From NCBI RefSeq assembly GCF_001623875.1, contig NZ_LWAE01000002.1, positions 1 to 64,000 of the forward strand: DNA of 64,000 nt. Direction: 5' to 3'. Shown here piece after piece: positions 16,575-25,761 of the stretch (position 1 is its first letter; every line of letters starts with the position of its first letter). This DNA is from Clostridium magnum DSM 2767 (GTDB lineage: Bacteria > Bacillota > Clostridia > Clostridiales > Clostridiaceae). Position numbers and translations under genes: made by a program. The notes below the pieces were generated by a model. It was not told where the DNA came from and ran no database searches. It saw only the letters and a program-made list of their open reading frames with translations.

Positions 16575-17134
16575 TTATGAATTTTTATACTCTTTTCCAG
16601 CGCTCCAGCACTTTCCAGCTACATCACCTGTTCTTAGATAGGTTCTTGTGGGCATTTCAAATAATAATGGTCTTACCTTTTCATAATTTATATTTTCATT
16701 TTCATCTAGCTTATCTTCTTCCACATGTGTATGAACAACTTTTAGGATAAAATTTTCATAATCTTTGGTATCATAAATATCTACTAATTCACACTCCATG
16801 GAAAGTGGTGATTTATCGATTATTGGAACATTTTTTGTTCTCCCATATGGTATTCAAAGACTTGTGATTTATCAACTGTTTTACCTGATACAATCCCTAC
16901 ATAATCGGCTTCTACCAACATATCTTCATTTACTATATTTACAGAGACTGTTTTATTTTCTTTTATACCAAGATTTGTATAACGTCCTTTTCTTATACTA
17001 AGTATTATAGAATCTAATCCTATGATTCCTATATGGGCAACATTACTCCAATTAACTTTATCTCATACAATCGTTCCTATTATCGTTGAAGGCGTTGGAT
17101 AAAGACCTACAACTGATCCAATATTTTTCTTCAT
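16575..17134 (-). pseudogene. Flavin reductase (FMN-binding split-barrel) family protein, broken
   Basis: An ATG at 17134 with an AGGAGG site starts MKKNIGSVVGLYPTPSTIIG. The frame meets an in-frame TGA after IGTIV (expected residue about 24), continues to HMGEQK, and is then lost by a one-base indel in an A-run (near 16820), after which NVPIIDKSPLSMECELVDIY continues to the natural end LRTGDVAGKCWSAGKEYKNS. The full product would be about 187 residues, the usual size of flavoredoxin-like flavin reductases. One stop and one frameshift suggest recent decay. Confidence 0.8.
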
Positions 17135-17274
17135 TATTTTAACCCTCCTAATTATAATCATGACTACTCTTGCTTATTGAATTAATTCATGTTATCATTT
17201 TATCATTAATTATCATTTAATTAAGAATGTACTTTTTTGTAATATACTACCCAAAAAGAAAGTGAGAGTGAACA

Positions 17275-17616
17275 ATGACCAATTTAAAAACATTTAACTG
17301 TCCGGTTGAAGCTACCATAAGCTTAATTGGTGGAAAATACAAAGCAATCATTTTGTTTCATTTGATAGAGAAAATTTTTCGCTTTAATGAATTACAGAAG
17401 CTTATTCCTCAAGCTACCCCAAAAATGCTTACGCAACAATTACGGGAATTAGAAGCTGATGGACTGATTATCAGAACTGTTTATCCAGTAGTTCCGCCTA
17501 AAACAGAGTACTCCCTCTCAGAGTTTGGAAAAAGTATAATCCATATAATAAATGCAATGTGTGATTGGGGTACTAATTATTTAGATAGCCTTGATACTCA
17601 GAATGACTTGCTTTAG
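17275..17616 (+). CDS. HxlR-family transcriptional regulator
   Basis: The 113-residue protein has the HxlR winged-helix signature: CPVEATISLIGGKYKAIILF near the N-terminus, RFNELQKLIPQATPKMLTQQ as the recognition region, LRELEADGLIIRTVYPVVPPKTEYSLSEFG as the wing, and a dimerisation helix at the end. A Cys in the FNCPVE segment is the position used for redox or electrophile sensing in several family members. It is divergent from the flavin reductase/tautomerase pair and is the likely regulator of it. The start is supported by AAAGAAAGTGAGAGTG upstream. Confidence 0.85.
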   Translation: MTNLKTFNCPVEATISLIGGKYKAIILFHLIEKIFRFNELQKLIPQATPKMLTQQLRELEADGLIIRTVYPVVPPKTEYSLSEFGKSIIHIINAMCDWGTNYLDSLDTQNDLL

Positions 17617-17649
17617 CATAATTTAATTCTCTGCGAGATAGGCAAATGA

Positions 17650-17685
17650 AAAAGACTTGTGGTTAGTTTTCACCACAAGTCTTTA
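17650..17685. terminator. Bidirectional terminator between HxlR and MocR genes
   Basis: AAAGACTTGTGGT pairs with ACCACAAGTCTTT, with A- and T-rich flanks on the two sides. Confidence 0.75.
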
Positions 17686-19071
17686 TATTATTAACGAATG
17701 TATATCTTCACTATCAGTTGGATCTAATAAAATATCTTTTAATATAGATAACCCTTTTTCTAACTCGCTAGAATTAGCAGTTGATGAAAGTGATACACGT
17801 AGAAACTGCTTTTCATCGTGGTTTCCCACTAAAAAGCGATTTGAATGATAAATGCGGATGCCATGTGATAAAGCTTTTTTTTCAAATTGGTCTGCATCAA
17901 ACCTTTGCTTTAATGAAATCAAACGAAAAAAGCTGTCCTGATTTTCATTTGGATTTTCTATTTGAAAATATTTTTTATAGATTTCGTTTCGTTCTTTTGA
18001 AATTAATAGTTTTTCTTCAATTATTCTGTCTGCCATTCCAGTATTGATTAGCTCAGCGATAATCTCTGTATTTAATGCAGGGGTTTTTATGTTTATGTTA
18101 TAAACTCCACGAATTATTTCTGAAGAATATTTTTCGGGATAGACCATAAAGGCTACTCGTAGCCCTGAACATAACGATTTTGAGGTGCTGTTAATATAAA
18201 TAGACTGTTCAGGTATAAAACTAGTAATAGGCAGATAGTTTTGTGGGGCAAGAAAAGAATAAATAGCATCTTCAATTAAGAGAAGATTATTCTTTTTTAT
18301 AATTTTTGCAATTTCACGTCTCCGTTCCATGTTCATTAAAATCGCTGTAGGATTATTACAAGAAGGTACCAGATATATACCTTGTATGTTATTCAATTTA
18401 CATTGAGCATCCAATTCCTCTGGCTTCATTCAAAAAGCATCTCCTTCTATTGGAATCAGTTGAATATTTAACATATTGGCTAATTGAATAAAATTAGGAT
18501 AAGTGTATTTATCAACTGCAATTTTGTCTCCTGAGTGAAAAAGAGAAATTAGGATTAGCGTGAGAGAATTTTGGGCACCGGATGTAATAGCGATGTTTTC
18601 AATGTTTGCATTCATATTATATTTATGCAGCCATTTTCGAGCAGACATTTTATGGTATGGGATACCTAATGGAGAATTATAGTCTAACAGCTTTTCTAAA
18701 TACCCTTTTGATAAAACACTCTTTGTTGTTTCTGCCACAAGAGAATTGAATTGGTCAACAGGTTTAATAATTGCCATTTCTATATAGTTTTTTTGTATTT
18801 CATTATCTGCTATTGAGATCGTTGCTCCTGCATTTGGTGCAACGAAAGTTCCTCTTCCGGTTGTAGCATAAATCAATCCCTTTAATTCACATATTTTAAA
18901 TGCTCTTGTTATAGTACTAAGGTTAATATCTAGATAATCCGCCAGCTCTCTTTGAGGGGGTAGCTTTGTGTTTGGAGCAAGATAACCATTTACAATATCA
19001 TATTCCAGCAAGTTTGCAATAGAAAGGTATAGTGGTGATGTAAGATGATCTCTATTAGGTTTCCAAGTCAT
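17683..19071 (-). pseudogene. MocR/PdxR-type GntR-aminotransferase regulator, interrupted by one TGA
   Basis: The frame is open for 213 codons, stops at a single TGA (18430-18432), and continues in the same frame for 248 more to a natural end, 462 residues in all, the usual size of MocR regulators. The N-terminus has a GntR winged helix (PPQRELADYLDINLSTITRA), followed by an aminotransferase-I fold (SGAQNSLTLILISL, VPSCNNPTAI, and STSKSLCSGLRVAF with the PLP-site Lys). The stop replaces a residue just before MKPEEL, where relatives have Gly, so a GGA-to-TGA change is likely. The gene is divergent from azlCD, which it probably controlled. Confidence 0.8.
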
Positions 19072-19171
19072 TGGGTAGTTTTTAAAAGAATTTACGGGAA
19101 TACAGACCTCCTAGTATTTCTCTAGGCTACATAAAGATTATTAGTCTTCACATATCCTAAAATTGTGTTGC

Positions 19172-19236
19172 ATACAATTATAACATTGAAACCATACAAT
19201 AGCAATGATACAATCTGTTTATGATATAAATTGTAT
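19172..19236. promoter_or_regulatory. Repeated ATACAAT motifs between the MocR gene and azlC
   Basis: ATACAAT occurs at 19172, 19194 and 19208, with an inverted TTGTAT at 19231. Direct repeats of this length in the divergent intergenic region are what MocR regulators bind. The assignment is inference. Confidence 0.45.
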
Positions 19237-19255
19237 GAGGGGGATTGTTTTTAAA

Positions 19256-19999
19256 TTGAAAGTAGAAAGAAAAATTAAAGAATTAGTTAAAGGCTTCATT
19301 GATACTATTCCAATAGGGATAAGTGTTTCAATATATGGAGTTGTTTACGGGGTTATGGCATGTAAAGCAGGACTCTCAATATTTGAGACTATAGCCATGT
19401 CTGCGTTTATTTTTGCGGGGGCTTCGCAAATGACTGCGGTTCAGATGATAGCAATCGGAAGCAGTCCAGTGTCAATAATAATAACTGTTTTGATTATTAA
19501 TCTAAGACATTTTTTACTGGCAGCGTCTATGTCACCTCATTTAAAACATGAATCGAAGAAAATGAAAATGCTTAGTTCTTTTTTTATGACAGACGAAAGT
19601 TATGCTGTAACATACAGCCATTTCCAGAGTAGCAAGCCTACTGGTTTTTATTTTCTTGGAAGTGGTTTGAATATTTATGTGTTATGGGGTGCGTCGGGGA
19701 TTATCGGATACTTTTTCGGTAATATTATATCCAGCCAGCTGAATTACATTTTTGATTTTGCCTTTGTAGCTGCATTCATAGGTATGATTGTACCTATGGT
19801 AAAAGACTTTCCTACTGTTGTTACAGTGATAGCCTCAGGAGTTATTTCAATAGTAGGAAGCAAATTACTTCCTGGGAAATGGTATATAATCATTGCAGGA
19901 ATATTAGCAAGTCTAGCGGGGTACCTAGTATCAGGGCTCATGGCTAAAGAAGGTATTGAAGAAGACGTGGTTAAGGGGGAAGCGGATTATGAGCATTAA
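19256..19999 (+). CDS. azlC: AzlC-family branched-chain amino acid exporter, large subunit
   Basis: The protein has 6-7 hydrophobic segments and the family signature: KGFIDTIPIGISVSIYGVVY at the N-terminus and FIFAGASQMTAVQMIAIGSS in the second region. AzlC and AzlD together export branched-chain amino acids or their analogues (shown for 4-azaleucine in Bacillus). I prefer the TTG start at 19256 (247 residues, MKVERKIKELV), downstream of a GAGGGGG site. The longer start at 19205 lies inside the ATACAAT repeats. The end overlaps azlD by 11 bp, so the genes are translationally coupled. Confidence 0.85.
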   Translation: MKVERKIKELVKGFIDTIPIGISVSIYGVVYGVMACKAGLSIFETIAMSAFIFAGASQMTAVQMIAIGSSPVSIIITVLIINLRHFLLAASMSPHLKHESKKMKMLSSFFMTDESYAVTYSHFQSSKPTGFYFLGSGLNIYVLWGASGIIGYFFGNIISSQLNYIFDFAFVAAFIGMIVPMVKDFPTVVTVIASGVISIVGSKLLPGKWYIIIAGILASLAGYLVSGLMAKEGIEEDVVKGEADYEH

Positions 20000-20309
20000 A
20001 ATGATATTGATAATACTGGGTGCGGGGCTTGCCACATATTGTACTCGTTTCCCGCTTATGATAATTTCAAGTAAAGGGGAATTACCTCCAAGATTGACCA
20101 AGTTCATGAGCTTTATTGCTCCTGCAGTATTAACCTCGCTGATAGTTCCTACTATTTTTATGAAACAGGGCAATATTGATATATCTATTAATAATAATTA
20201 TATAATTGCCTCAGTTATTACAGCCCTGTCAGCATATTTTTCAAAAAACATGCTGGTAACTGTATTAATTGGTATATGTACTGTGGGGATACTTATGTAT
20301 CTATTTTAG
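19989..20309 (+). CDS. azlD: AzlD-family transporter, small subunit
   Basis: I place the start at the ATG at 19989 (SD AAGGGGG inside azlC), which gives 106 residues beginning MSIKMILIILGAGLATYCTR. Four hydrophobic segments and the motif RFPLMIISSKGELPPRLTKF match AzlD. It overlaps the end of azlC and is followed by a strong terminator, so azlCD form a two-gene operon. Confidence 0.87.
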   Translation: MSIKMILIILGAGLATYCTRFPLMIISSKGELPPRLTKFMSFIAPAVLTSLIVPTIFMKQGNIDISINNNYIIASVITALSAYFSKNMLVTVLIGICTVGILMYLF

Positions 20310-20345
20310 GGAAAAACTATAACAGTATTGACCTTGGATAAAGTC

Positions 20346-20388
20346 AAGACATTATTAATAAATTTTATTAATAATGTCTTTTTATTTT
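20346..20388 (+). terminator. Terminator of azlCD
   Basis: GACATTATTAATAA pairs perfectly with TTATTAATAATGTC, followed by a T-run. Confidence 0.85.
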
Positions 20389-20403
20389 GGTAAATTGTTC
20401 AAT

Positions 20404-20645
20404 TTAGTAATTAGGATTGCTTTTTATAAATAGTACCTTAACATCTTTATCAGTGGTATTTTTAAATTTATGTTTTTTATTAGGAAGTATTCTCGCAGTA
20501 TCCCCCTACCTCATATAGAAGAAATTCCTCGTCTTCAAATACTATATATGTTTCTTCATCTAAAACAAATGCTATTTCTTCACCTTCATGTTTCTTTTCG
20601 TAATATTAAGGAATCAGTGTCAAGTTCCTCTGTAAACAGTGAAAA
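20404..20645 (-). pseudogene. Cupin-domain regulator, C-terminal relic with two frameshifts
   Basis: On the minus strand three frames join into one cupin-2 domain: LFTEELDTDSLILRKET, then HEGEEIAFVLDEETYIVFED, then DTARILPNKKHKFKNTTDKD up to VLFIKSNPNY and a stop at 20406. One base is lost near 20595 and the frame shifts again near 20510. This is the C-terminal half of an XRE-cupin regulator such as the intact one at 63101. The helix-turn-helix part is gone. Confidence 0.65.
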
Positions 20646-20787
20646 TAAAAGGATTTTCTAAAAATATATGGGTGGATCAGATAGAATTACTAGATAAAAA
20701 AGATACCAAGCTTTTATGGAGGTTGGTTCTTTTTTATAGTGACAGTTTAGTGAGACGTATTATTTATATAACGAATAGTAGTTTTTT

Positions 20788-20816
20788 TTGAATATGATGG
20801 GAATTTGGAGTATAAT
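20788..20816 (+). promoter_or_regulatory. Sigma-A promoter of dsdA
   Basis: TTGAAT (20788-20793), 17 nt, TATAAT (20811-20816), 51 bp before the start codon. Confidence 0.65.
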
Positions 20817-20867
20817 GACAGTTAAAAATAGCTTCTAGAAAAATTATAAAATAAGGAGAAAGATCGT

Positions 20868-22238
20868 ATGAGTGAAAAGTTGATACAGGGAAAAACAATA
20901 TATGAATGGAAGAAAGAATATTCTTTGATGAACAAAATTATTTCAACAGAAGAAGTGTTATGGACTAACTCCAGATATGGGAAGTTTGAAGACGCTATAA
21001 AAAAGATTTCTTTATCAGAAGAAGATGTAAAAGATGCTGAAGAAAGACTAAAGAGATTTGCTCCATATATAGCTAAAGTTTTTCCAGAAACAGAAAAAAC
21101 AAATGGAATTATTGAATCTCCTATTGTTAAAATTCCTAATATGCAAAGAAAAATAGAGGAAATATATAATAAAGAAATGTTAGGTCAATTATTACTTAAA
21201 TGTGATAGTCATCTTGCTATTTCAGGATCAATTAAAGCAAGAGGTGGTATTTATGAAGTTTTAAAACATGCAGAAGATTTAGCTATCGAGAATAATATGA
21301 TAGCCCTAGAAGATGACTATTCAATTATTGATAGTGATAAGTTTAGAGAGTTTTTTTCTAAGTATTCTATTGCAGTAGGATCAACTGGAAACCTAGGGCT
21401 TAGCATTGGAATAATGAGTGCTCAACTAGGATTTAAGGTATACGTTCATATGTCAGCCGATGCAAAGCAATGGAAGAAAGACCTTCTTAGAAGCAAAGGT
21501 GTTACAGTAATTGAGTATCAATCAGATTATAGCAAAGCAGTAGAAGAAGGTAGAAAACAAGCACAATCAGACCTAAACATGTATTTTATTGATGATGAAA
21601 ATTCAACTAACTTATTTTTAGGATATGCAGTTGCGGCTTATAGATTAAAAAAGCAATTGGAAGAAATCAATGTAGTTGTAGATCAGGAACATCCATTATT
21701 TGTTTATCTTCCATGTGGAGTTGGCGGTGGCCCTGGTGGGGTAACCTTTGGTTTAAAGCTAGTATTCAAGGACAATGTACATTGCTTCTTTGCTGAACCA
21801 ACACATTCTCCATGCATGGTCATAGGATTAATGACAGGTATGCATGATAAAGTATCAGTTCAAGATTTTGGAATTGATAACATTACAGATGCAGATGGAC
21901 TCGCTGTTGGTAGACCTTCAGGTTTCGTAGGGAAAACATTAGAAAACTTAATAAGTGGATCTTATACTGTAAAAGATGAACAATTATATGTACTTTTAAG
22001 TGTGCTGTCAGATTCAGAAGATATTCAGTTAGAACCTTCTGCATTAGCTGGAATACATGGTTCAATACAACTATTTAAAGATGATGCTGGACAAAGATAT
22101 ATAGAAAATAACAACTTAAAAGATAAAATGAAAAATGCTTCCCATATTGTTTGGGCTACAGGAGGAAGCATGGTTCCGAAGGATGTAATGGAAGTTTACT
22201 ACAAAAAGGGAAAAGAGTTATCTAGTACTTCCCTATAA
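20868..22238 (+). CDS. dsdA: D-serine ammonia-lyase (D-serine dehydratase)
   Basis: The 456-residue fold-type II PLP enzyme deaminates D-serine to pyruvate and ammonia. The PLP lysine is K123 in [12 protein letters not shown]. The phosphate-binding Gly-rich loop is [14 protein letters not shown]. The Asn contact is in [14 protein letters not shown]. Length and the N-terminal extension fit DsdA (about 440 residues). A start ATG with AAGGAG 8 nt upstream and a clear sigma-A promoter are present. No dsdC or transporter gene adjoins it; it is monocistronic with a terminator directly after. Confidence 0.93.
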   Translation: MSEKLIQGKTIYEWKKEYSLMNKIISTEEVLWTNSRYGKFEDAIKKISLSEEDVKDAEERLKRFAPYIAKVFPETEKTNGIIESPIVKIPNMQRKIEEIYNKEMLGQLLLKCDSHLAISGSIKARGGIYEVLKHAEDLAIENNMIALEDDYSIIDSDKFREFFSKYSIAVGSTGNLGLSIGIMSAQLGFKVYVHMSADAKQWKKDLLRSKGVTVIEYQSDYSKAVEEGRKQAQSDLNMYFIDDENSTNLFLGYAVAAYRLKKQLEEINVVVDQEHPLFVYLPCGVGGGPGGVTFGLKLVFKDNVHCFFAEPTHSPCMVIGLMTGMHDKVSVQDFGIDNITDADGLAVGRPSGFVGKTLENLISGSYTVKDEQLYVLLSVLSDSEDIQLEPSALAGIHGSIQLFKDDAGQRYIENNNLKDKMKNASHIVWATGGSMVPKDVMEVYYKKGKELSSTSL

Positions 22239-22258
22239 CAAATCAACTAAAGGCTTAA

Positions 22259-22298
22259 AAAAGTACATGTAGGATTTTGGTCTTACATGTACTTTTCT
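22259..22298. terminator. Terminator between dsdA and the convergent regulator
   Basis: AAGTACATGTA pairs with TACATGTACTT and is flanked by A and T runs, so it can serve both strands. Confidence 0.8.
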
Positions 22299-22318
22299 AT
22301 AGCCAACTTGATAGAAAC

Positions 22319-23869
22319 TTAATTTGATATCTCAGCAAACTTTAATATTTTATATGAAAGATAAAGACTTAAAGTAATATCCGGATTACTTAAATTTAAA
22401 TTCATAATTTCTTCAATTTTACTAATGCGATAGTCCATAGTATTGCGGTGAATGTTTAATGCATTTGCAGCAGCAGCTATGCTATTTCCATTTGAAAGAT
22501 AAGCATACAAGCTTTCCGAATAGCTTGTATTATTTCTTCGATCATAATCTATGAGAGTAATTAATGAAGGATTATAAAAACTCTTTAAATCTTTATGCTC
22601 TGAGGCTATATCTATAAGGTAATATATTGAATAGTCATCATATGCATAAATAGATTTTCTACCATCCACTCGAATTCCTAAATCAATTGACTTAACAGAT
22701 TGCAGATAATACTCACGTATATCTGCTATGTCATGGAAACACTGACTTAGTCCTCCAACCAGTTGATGTTTTTCTAGAAATCTAGAAATGTTGTTAAAAT
22801 AGCCTTTATCTAGAATTTTGGTTTTGCAGCTAAAAATAATAACAAAATTATTGCGGTAAATTAGTGACTTGCCGCCACAAACTAGGCTATTTAAGATCTC
22901 TAGCATGTAAGGATGAGTTTTATATTCATTATTGTTCTGAGCAGGACTAATTGTAAGGACATATAGGTTTTCTTCGAAATTCAGATCTATATATTTCAAT
23001 CTCTGTTTTATATCCTCATGGCTTTGTTTTTTCTCTTCCAATAAATCTATAATAAAATATTCATACTTCTTTCCCTTGCTAGAGGAGAATAAAGAATTTC
23101 TTCGCAGCACAGAAGAAATTACATCAGATATAAGATTAAAAAGTTTATTATAACTTTGCTCAAACTGCCTTTCATATTCTATTGTAGAAAGATTTCCTAA
23201 TACATTACCATCTACTACAATTTTATTTACCAGCCATCTGTGTGGAGATGCTTCGGTTTTAACAAGTATTGGACAACTGCTTTTGTATAATTCATCTATT
23301 TTTCCTTGCTCAAGTATTACTGTTATCTCAGTATCTGTAAAGTAATCAACGTTTGTGATTTTACGCCAAAATGGATCATCAACGGATACACCTTGCGTAT
23401 ATCCAAATACCTTAAAATTAATATCATGTAAAAACAGAGGATTTCCAAGAATTTTATGACCTATATTCAGAATGTCTTGAATACTTCCACCAGATAGAAG
23501 AGTATTCATTAATTTTAATGAACTTTGAATATAATTACGATGCACCTTTAAGAGGCATCTTATTTCGTTTAAAATTTGAATTGTATCAATATTTTTATTG
23601 AGTATTATTATATTTGAATCTAGACGATGTATATATTCAGTAGGAAAAGGTTTATCAGTAATGCACAATATATTCATCGGAATGGCTTTAAAAGGAATTT
23701 TCAGTAAATCAGAAGACTTTGCTACATATATAGAATCTGGTTGGAACAGCTTCTGATTCTTATTAAACAATTCAACGGCATGAATAGAAGAATTATCTTT
23801 GTTAAAAATATGGAATTCAGGGCTGAATTCCGTAATAGAATCCACAATATCACTAAGAGGTATACACAT
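22319..23869 (-). CDS. PucR/CdaR-type transcriptional regulator of methyltransferase system A
   Basis: The protein (516 residues from the ATG at 23869, which has AGGTGAT upstream) ends in the PucR-type helix-turn-helix: LYAYLSNGNSIAAAANALNI, HRNTMDYRISKIEEIMNLNL. A central region (about 260-400) resembles the GGDEF-like domain of CdaR/PucR regulators. The N-terminal half is a probable ligand-sensing region. It is divergent from the methyltransferase genes starting at 24164, so it most likely senses their substrate and activates them. A fragment of a close paralogue survives at 50768-51012 beside a decayed methyltransferase gene, supporting a fixed regulator-target pairing. Confidence 0.8.
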   Translation of the reverse strand: MCIPLSDIVDSITEFSPEFHIFNKDNSSIHAVELFNKNQKLFQPDSIYVAKSSDLLKIPFKAIPMNILCITDKPFPTEYIHRLDSNIIILNKNIDTIQILNEIRCLLKVHRNYIQSSLKLMNTLLSGGSIQDILNIGHKILGNPLFLHDINFKVFGYTQGVSVDDPFWRKITNVDYFTDTEITVILEQGKIDELYKSSCPILVKTEASPHRWLVNKIVVDGNVLGNLSTIEYERQFEQSYNKLFNLISDVISSVLRRNSLFSSSKGKKYEYFIIDLLEEKKQSHEDIKQRLKYIDLNFEENLYVLTISPAQNNNEYKTHPYMLEILNSLVCGGKSLIYRNNFVIIFSCKTKILDKGYFNNISRFLEKHQLVGGLSQCFHDIADIREYYLQSVKSIDLGIRVDGRKSIYAYDDYSIYYLIDIASEHKDLKSFYNPSLITLIDYDRRNNTSYSESLYAYLSNGNSIAAAANALNIHRNTMDYRISKIEEIMNLNLSNPDITLSLYLSYKILKFAEISN

Positions 23870-24163
23870 ATAAATCACCTATCATTCTACTTAATTGTAA
23901 AAAGTTCTGAATATTTAATTGAATTTTCTGAAATTATCACGATGATATAGGGAAAAATTTATGTTAAATTAATTATATAATATGAAAAAACAAAATACAA
24001 TGGTTTACAATAATGGATTTTTCTTAAATGTGACGATTGCTTTATACTTTATAGTAGGGGAATTTTACAACTGTATTGAAAATATATAAAGTGTGTAGGA
24101 ATGGATATTTAAGAGTAAGTTGTTGTAAAAATGTTTTAGAATACTTAAAGGGGGAAAAAATAA

Positions 24164-24961
24164 ATGCTAATTATTGGAGAACTAATAAATACAAGTAGAA
24201 AAGCAATACGTGAAGCCGTTGAGAAAAAAGATGGACAATATATTCAGCAGATTGCAAAGGCACAGGAAGAAGCTGGAGCTACATACATTGACGTAAACTG
24301 TGGTACATTTATGGAGACTGAGGTTGAAACTATGGAGTGGTTAGTTGAAAACGTTCTGCAGGCAACTACTCTACCATTATGTATAGATAGTCCTAATCCA
24401 CTAGCTTTGGAGGCAGGATTAAAGAAAGCTGTTAACGGTAAATCAATGATTAATTCAATAACTGATGAAACACCTAGATGGAATGCTGTGCTACCTTTAG
24501 TAAAGGAATACAATACAAAAATTGTTGCATTATGCATTGATGATGGTGGAATGCCTAAGGTAAATGAGGACAGAATTAGAATTGCTGACTCAATAATTAC
24601 CAAGTTAACTGCAGAAGGAGTTAACGTAGATGATATATATATAGACCCTCTTATAAAACCAATAAGTGCAGGAGAAAAGAATGGAATAGAGGTACTGCAA
24701 GCAATACAACACATAATGGAAAGTCATCCAGGAGTACATACTACTTGCGGATTAAGTAATATATCTTATGCCTTACCTGCAAGAAAGGTATTAAACAGAT
24801 TATTTATGGTACAAACTATGGCTCGTGGAATGGATTCATATATAATGGACCCTACAAACAAAGAAATGAGGGCTGCTTTACTTGCATCTCAAACATTACT
24901 TGGACAAGATAGATTCTCAAGAAAGTTCATTAAAGGATTCCGTCAAGGATTATATGAGTAA
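24164..24961 (+). CDS. Methyltetrahydrofolate:corrinoid methyltransferase (MtgA-like), system A
   Basis: The 265-residue protein is a pterin-binding TIM barrel: IGELINTSRKAIREAV at the N-terminus (the Asn contacts the pterin), GATYIDVNCGTF, LPLCIDSPNPLALE, MINSITDE, and TTCGLSNISYALPAR near the C-terminus. Enzymes of this family move the methyl group from a methyl-corrinoid protein to tetrahydrofolate, or the reverse. A strong AAAGGGGG site precedes the ATG. The corrinoid protein and the UroD-type methyltransferase follow in the same direction. A hairpin at 24989-25037 separates it from the next gene. It is about half identical by eye to the system B enzyme at 39546. Confidence 0.9.
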   Translation: MLIIGELINTSRKAIREAVEKKDGQYIQQIAKAQEEAGATYIDVNCGTFMETEVETMEWLVENVLQATTLPLCIDSPNPLALEAGLKKAVNGKSMINSITDETPRWNAVLPLVKEYNTKIVALCIDDGGMPKVNEDRIRIADSIITKLTAEGVNVDDIYIDPLIKPISAGEKNGIEVLQAIQHIMESHPGVHTTCGLSNISYALPARKVLNRLFMVQTMARGMDSYIMDPTNKEMRAALLASQTLLGQDRFSRKFIKGFRQGLYE

Positions 24962-24988
24962 TAAGAGTAATTCATTATAGCCCATCTC

Positions 24989-25037
24989 TTTACTAAGGAT
25001 AAACTATGCTATTAATGTATATTTTATCCTTAGTAAA
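24989..25037 (+). terminator. Hairpin between methyltransferase and corrinoid protein genes
   Basis: TTTACTAAGGATAAA pairs perfectly with TTTATCCTTAGTAAA. No T-run follows directly, so it may be a processing or partial termination site. Its left half with the preceding GCCCATCTC recurs inverted at 33634-33653. Confidence 0.6.
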
Positions 25038-25133
25038 TTAATTATATTTTATTTATGATTACAAGAGAAGTTATATAATTTAAAAATTCAAGCTATTATA
25101 TAAAAAAATATTAAACTAGGAGGAATAAATATT

Positions 25134-25757
25134 ATGAGTAAAAAATTAGTAGAAGCAATGGCAGACCTTGATGAAGACGTTCTATTAGAAGAGGTGAAAG
25201 CATTAAAAGATCAAGGCGTACCAGAATTAGAAATCATATCCAGTCTTCAAGAGGGTATGGGAATTGTAGGAAAGAGGTTTGAAGAAAAAGAGTACTTCCT
25301 ATCTGAACTTATTATGTCTGCAGAAGTATTTAATGAAGCTACAAAATTACTAGGCGCAATGGAGGAGTCTGGTTCGTCTAAATATGGAGTTTTTGTTTTA
25401 GGAACTATATATGACGATATCCATGACATTGGAAAAAACATTGTAACTACAGTAATGAGAAGCAATGGATTTGAAGTTATTGATTTAGGTGTTGATGTAC
25501 CTACAGCAAAATTTATTGAAGCAATTAAACAGCACAAGCCTAAAGTAGTTGGTATATCATGTCTTTTAACTACATGTTTTGATAATGTAAAAGAATGTAT
25601 ACAAGCCATAGAAGATGCAGGATTAAAAAATGATACAAAAATATTAGTTGGTGGAGGACCAGTTGATGATGCGGCTGGTAAATATATGGGAGCAGATATT
25701 GTAGCTAAGAATGCACAAAACACTGTAGATTATTGTAAAAAATTTGTGGAGGTATAA
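25134..25757 (+). CDS. Corrinoid protein of methyltransferase system A
   Basis: The 207-residue protein has the N-terminal helical cap (B12-binding 2 domain, residues 1-85, with MGIVGKRFEEKEYFLSELIM) and a Rossmann-like cobalamin domain. The DxHxxG motif is D95-I-H97-D-I-G100, with His97 as the lower cobalt ligand. GISCLLTTCFDNV and VGGGPVDDAAGKYMGADIV complete the cobalamin contacts. It shuttles the methyl group between the substrate-specific methyltransferase and the methyltetrahydrofolate enzyme. The next gene starts 4 bp after its stop codon, so they are co-translated. Confidence 0.93.
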   Translation: MSKKLVEAMADLDEDVLLEEVKALKDQGVPELEIISSLQEGMGIVGKRFEEKEYFLSELIMSAEVFNEATKLLGAMEESGSSKYGVFVLGTIYDDIHDIGKNIVTTVMRSNGFEVIDLGVDVPTAKFIEAIKQHKPKVVGISCLLTTCFDNVKECIQAIEDAGLKNDTKILVGGGPVDDAAGKYMGADIVAKNAQNTVDYCKKFVEV

Positions 25758-25761
25758 TATT

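Noticed and set aside
17683-18432. Selenocysteine or other TGA recoding in the MocR-type gene
   Set aside because: The TGA stands at a Gly position outside the catalytic site, the family has no selenoproteins, and a neighbouring gene is visibly decayed.
20470-20661. Plus-strand frame of 63 codons
   Set aside because: It has no ribosome binding site, and the minus strand holds a recognisable cupin relic over the same bases.
24244-25723. Long antisense frames of 156-158 codons in operon A
   Set aside because: They lie opposite well-supported methyltransferase and corrinoid protein genes and show no family features.
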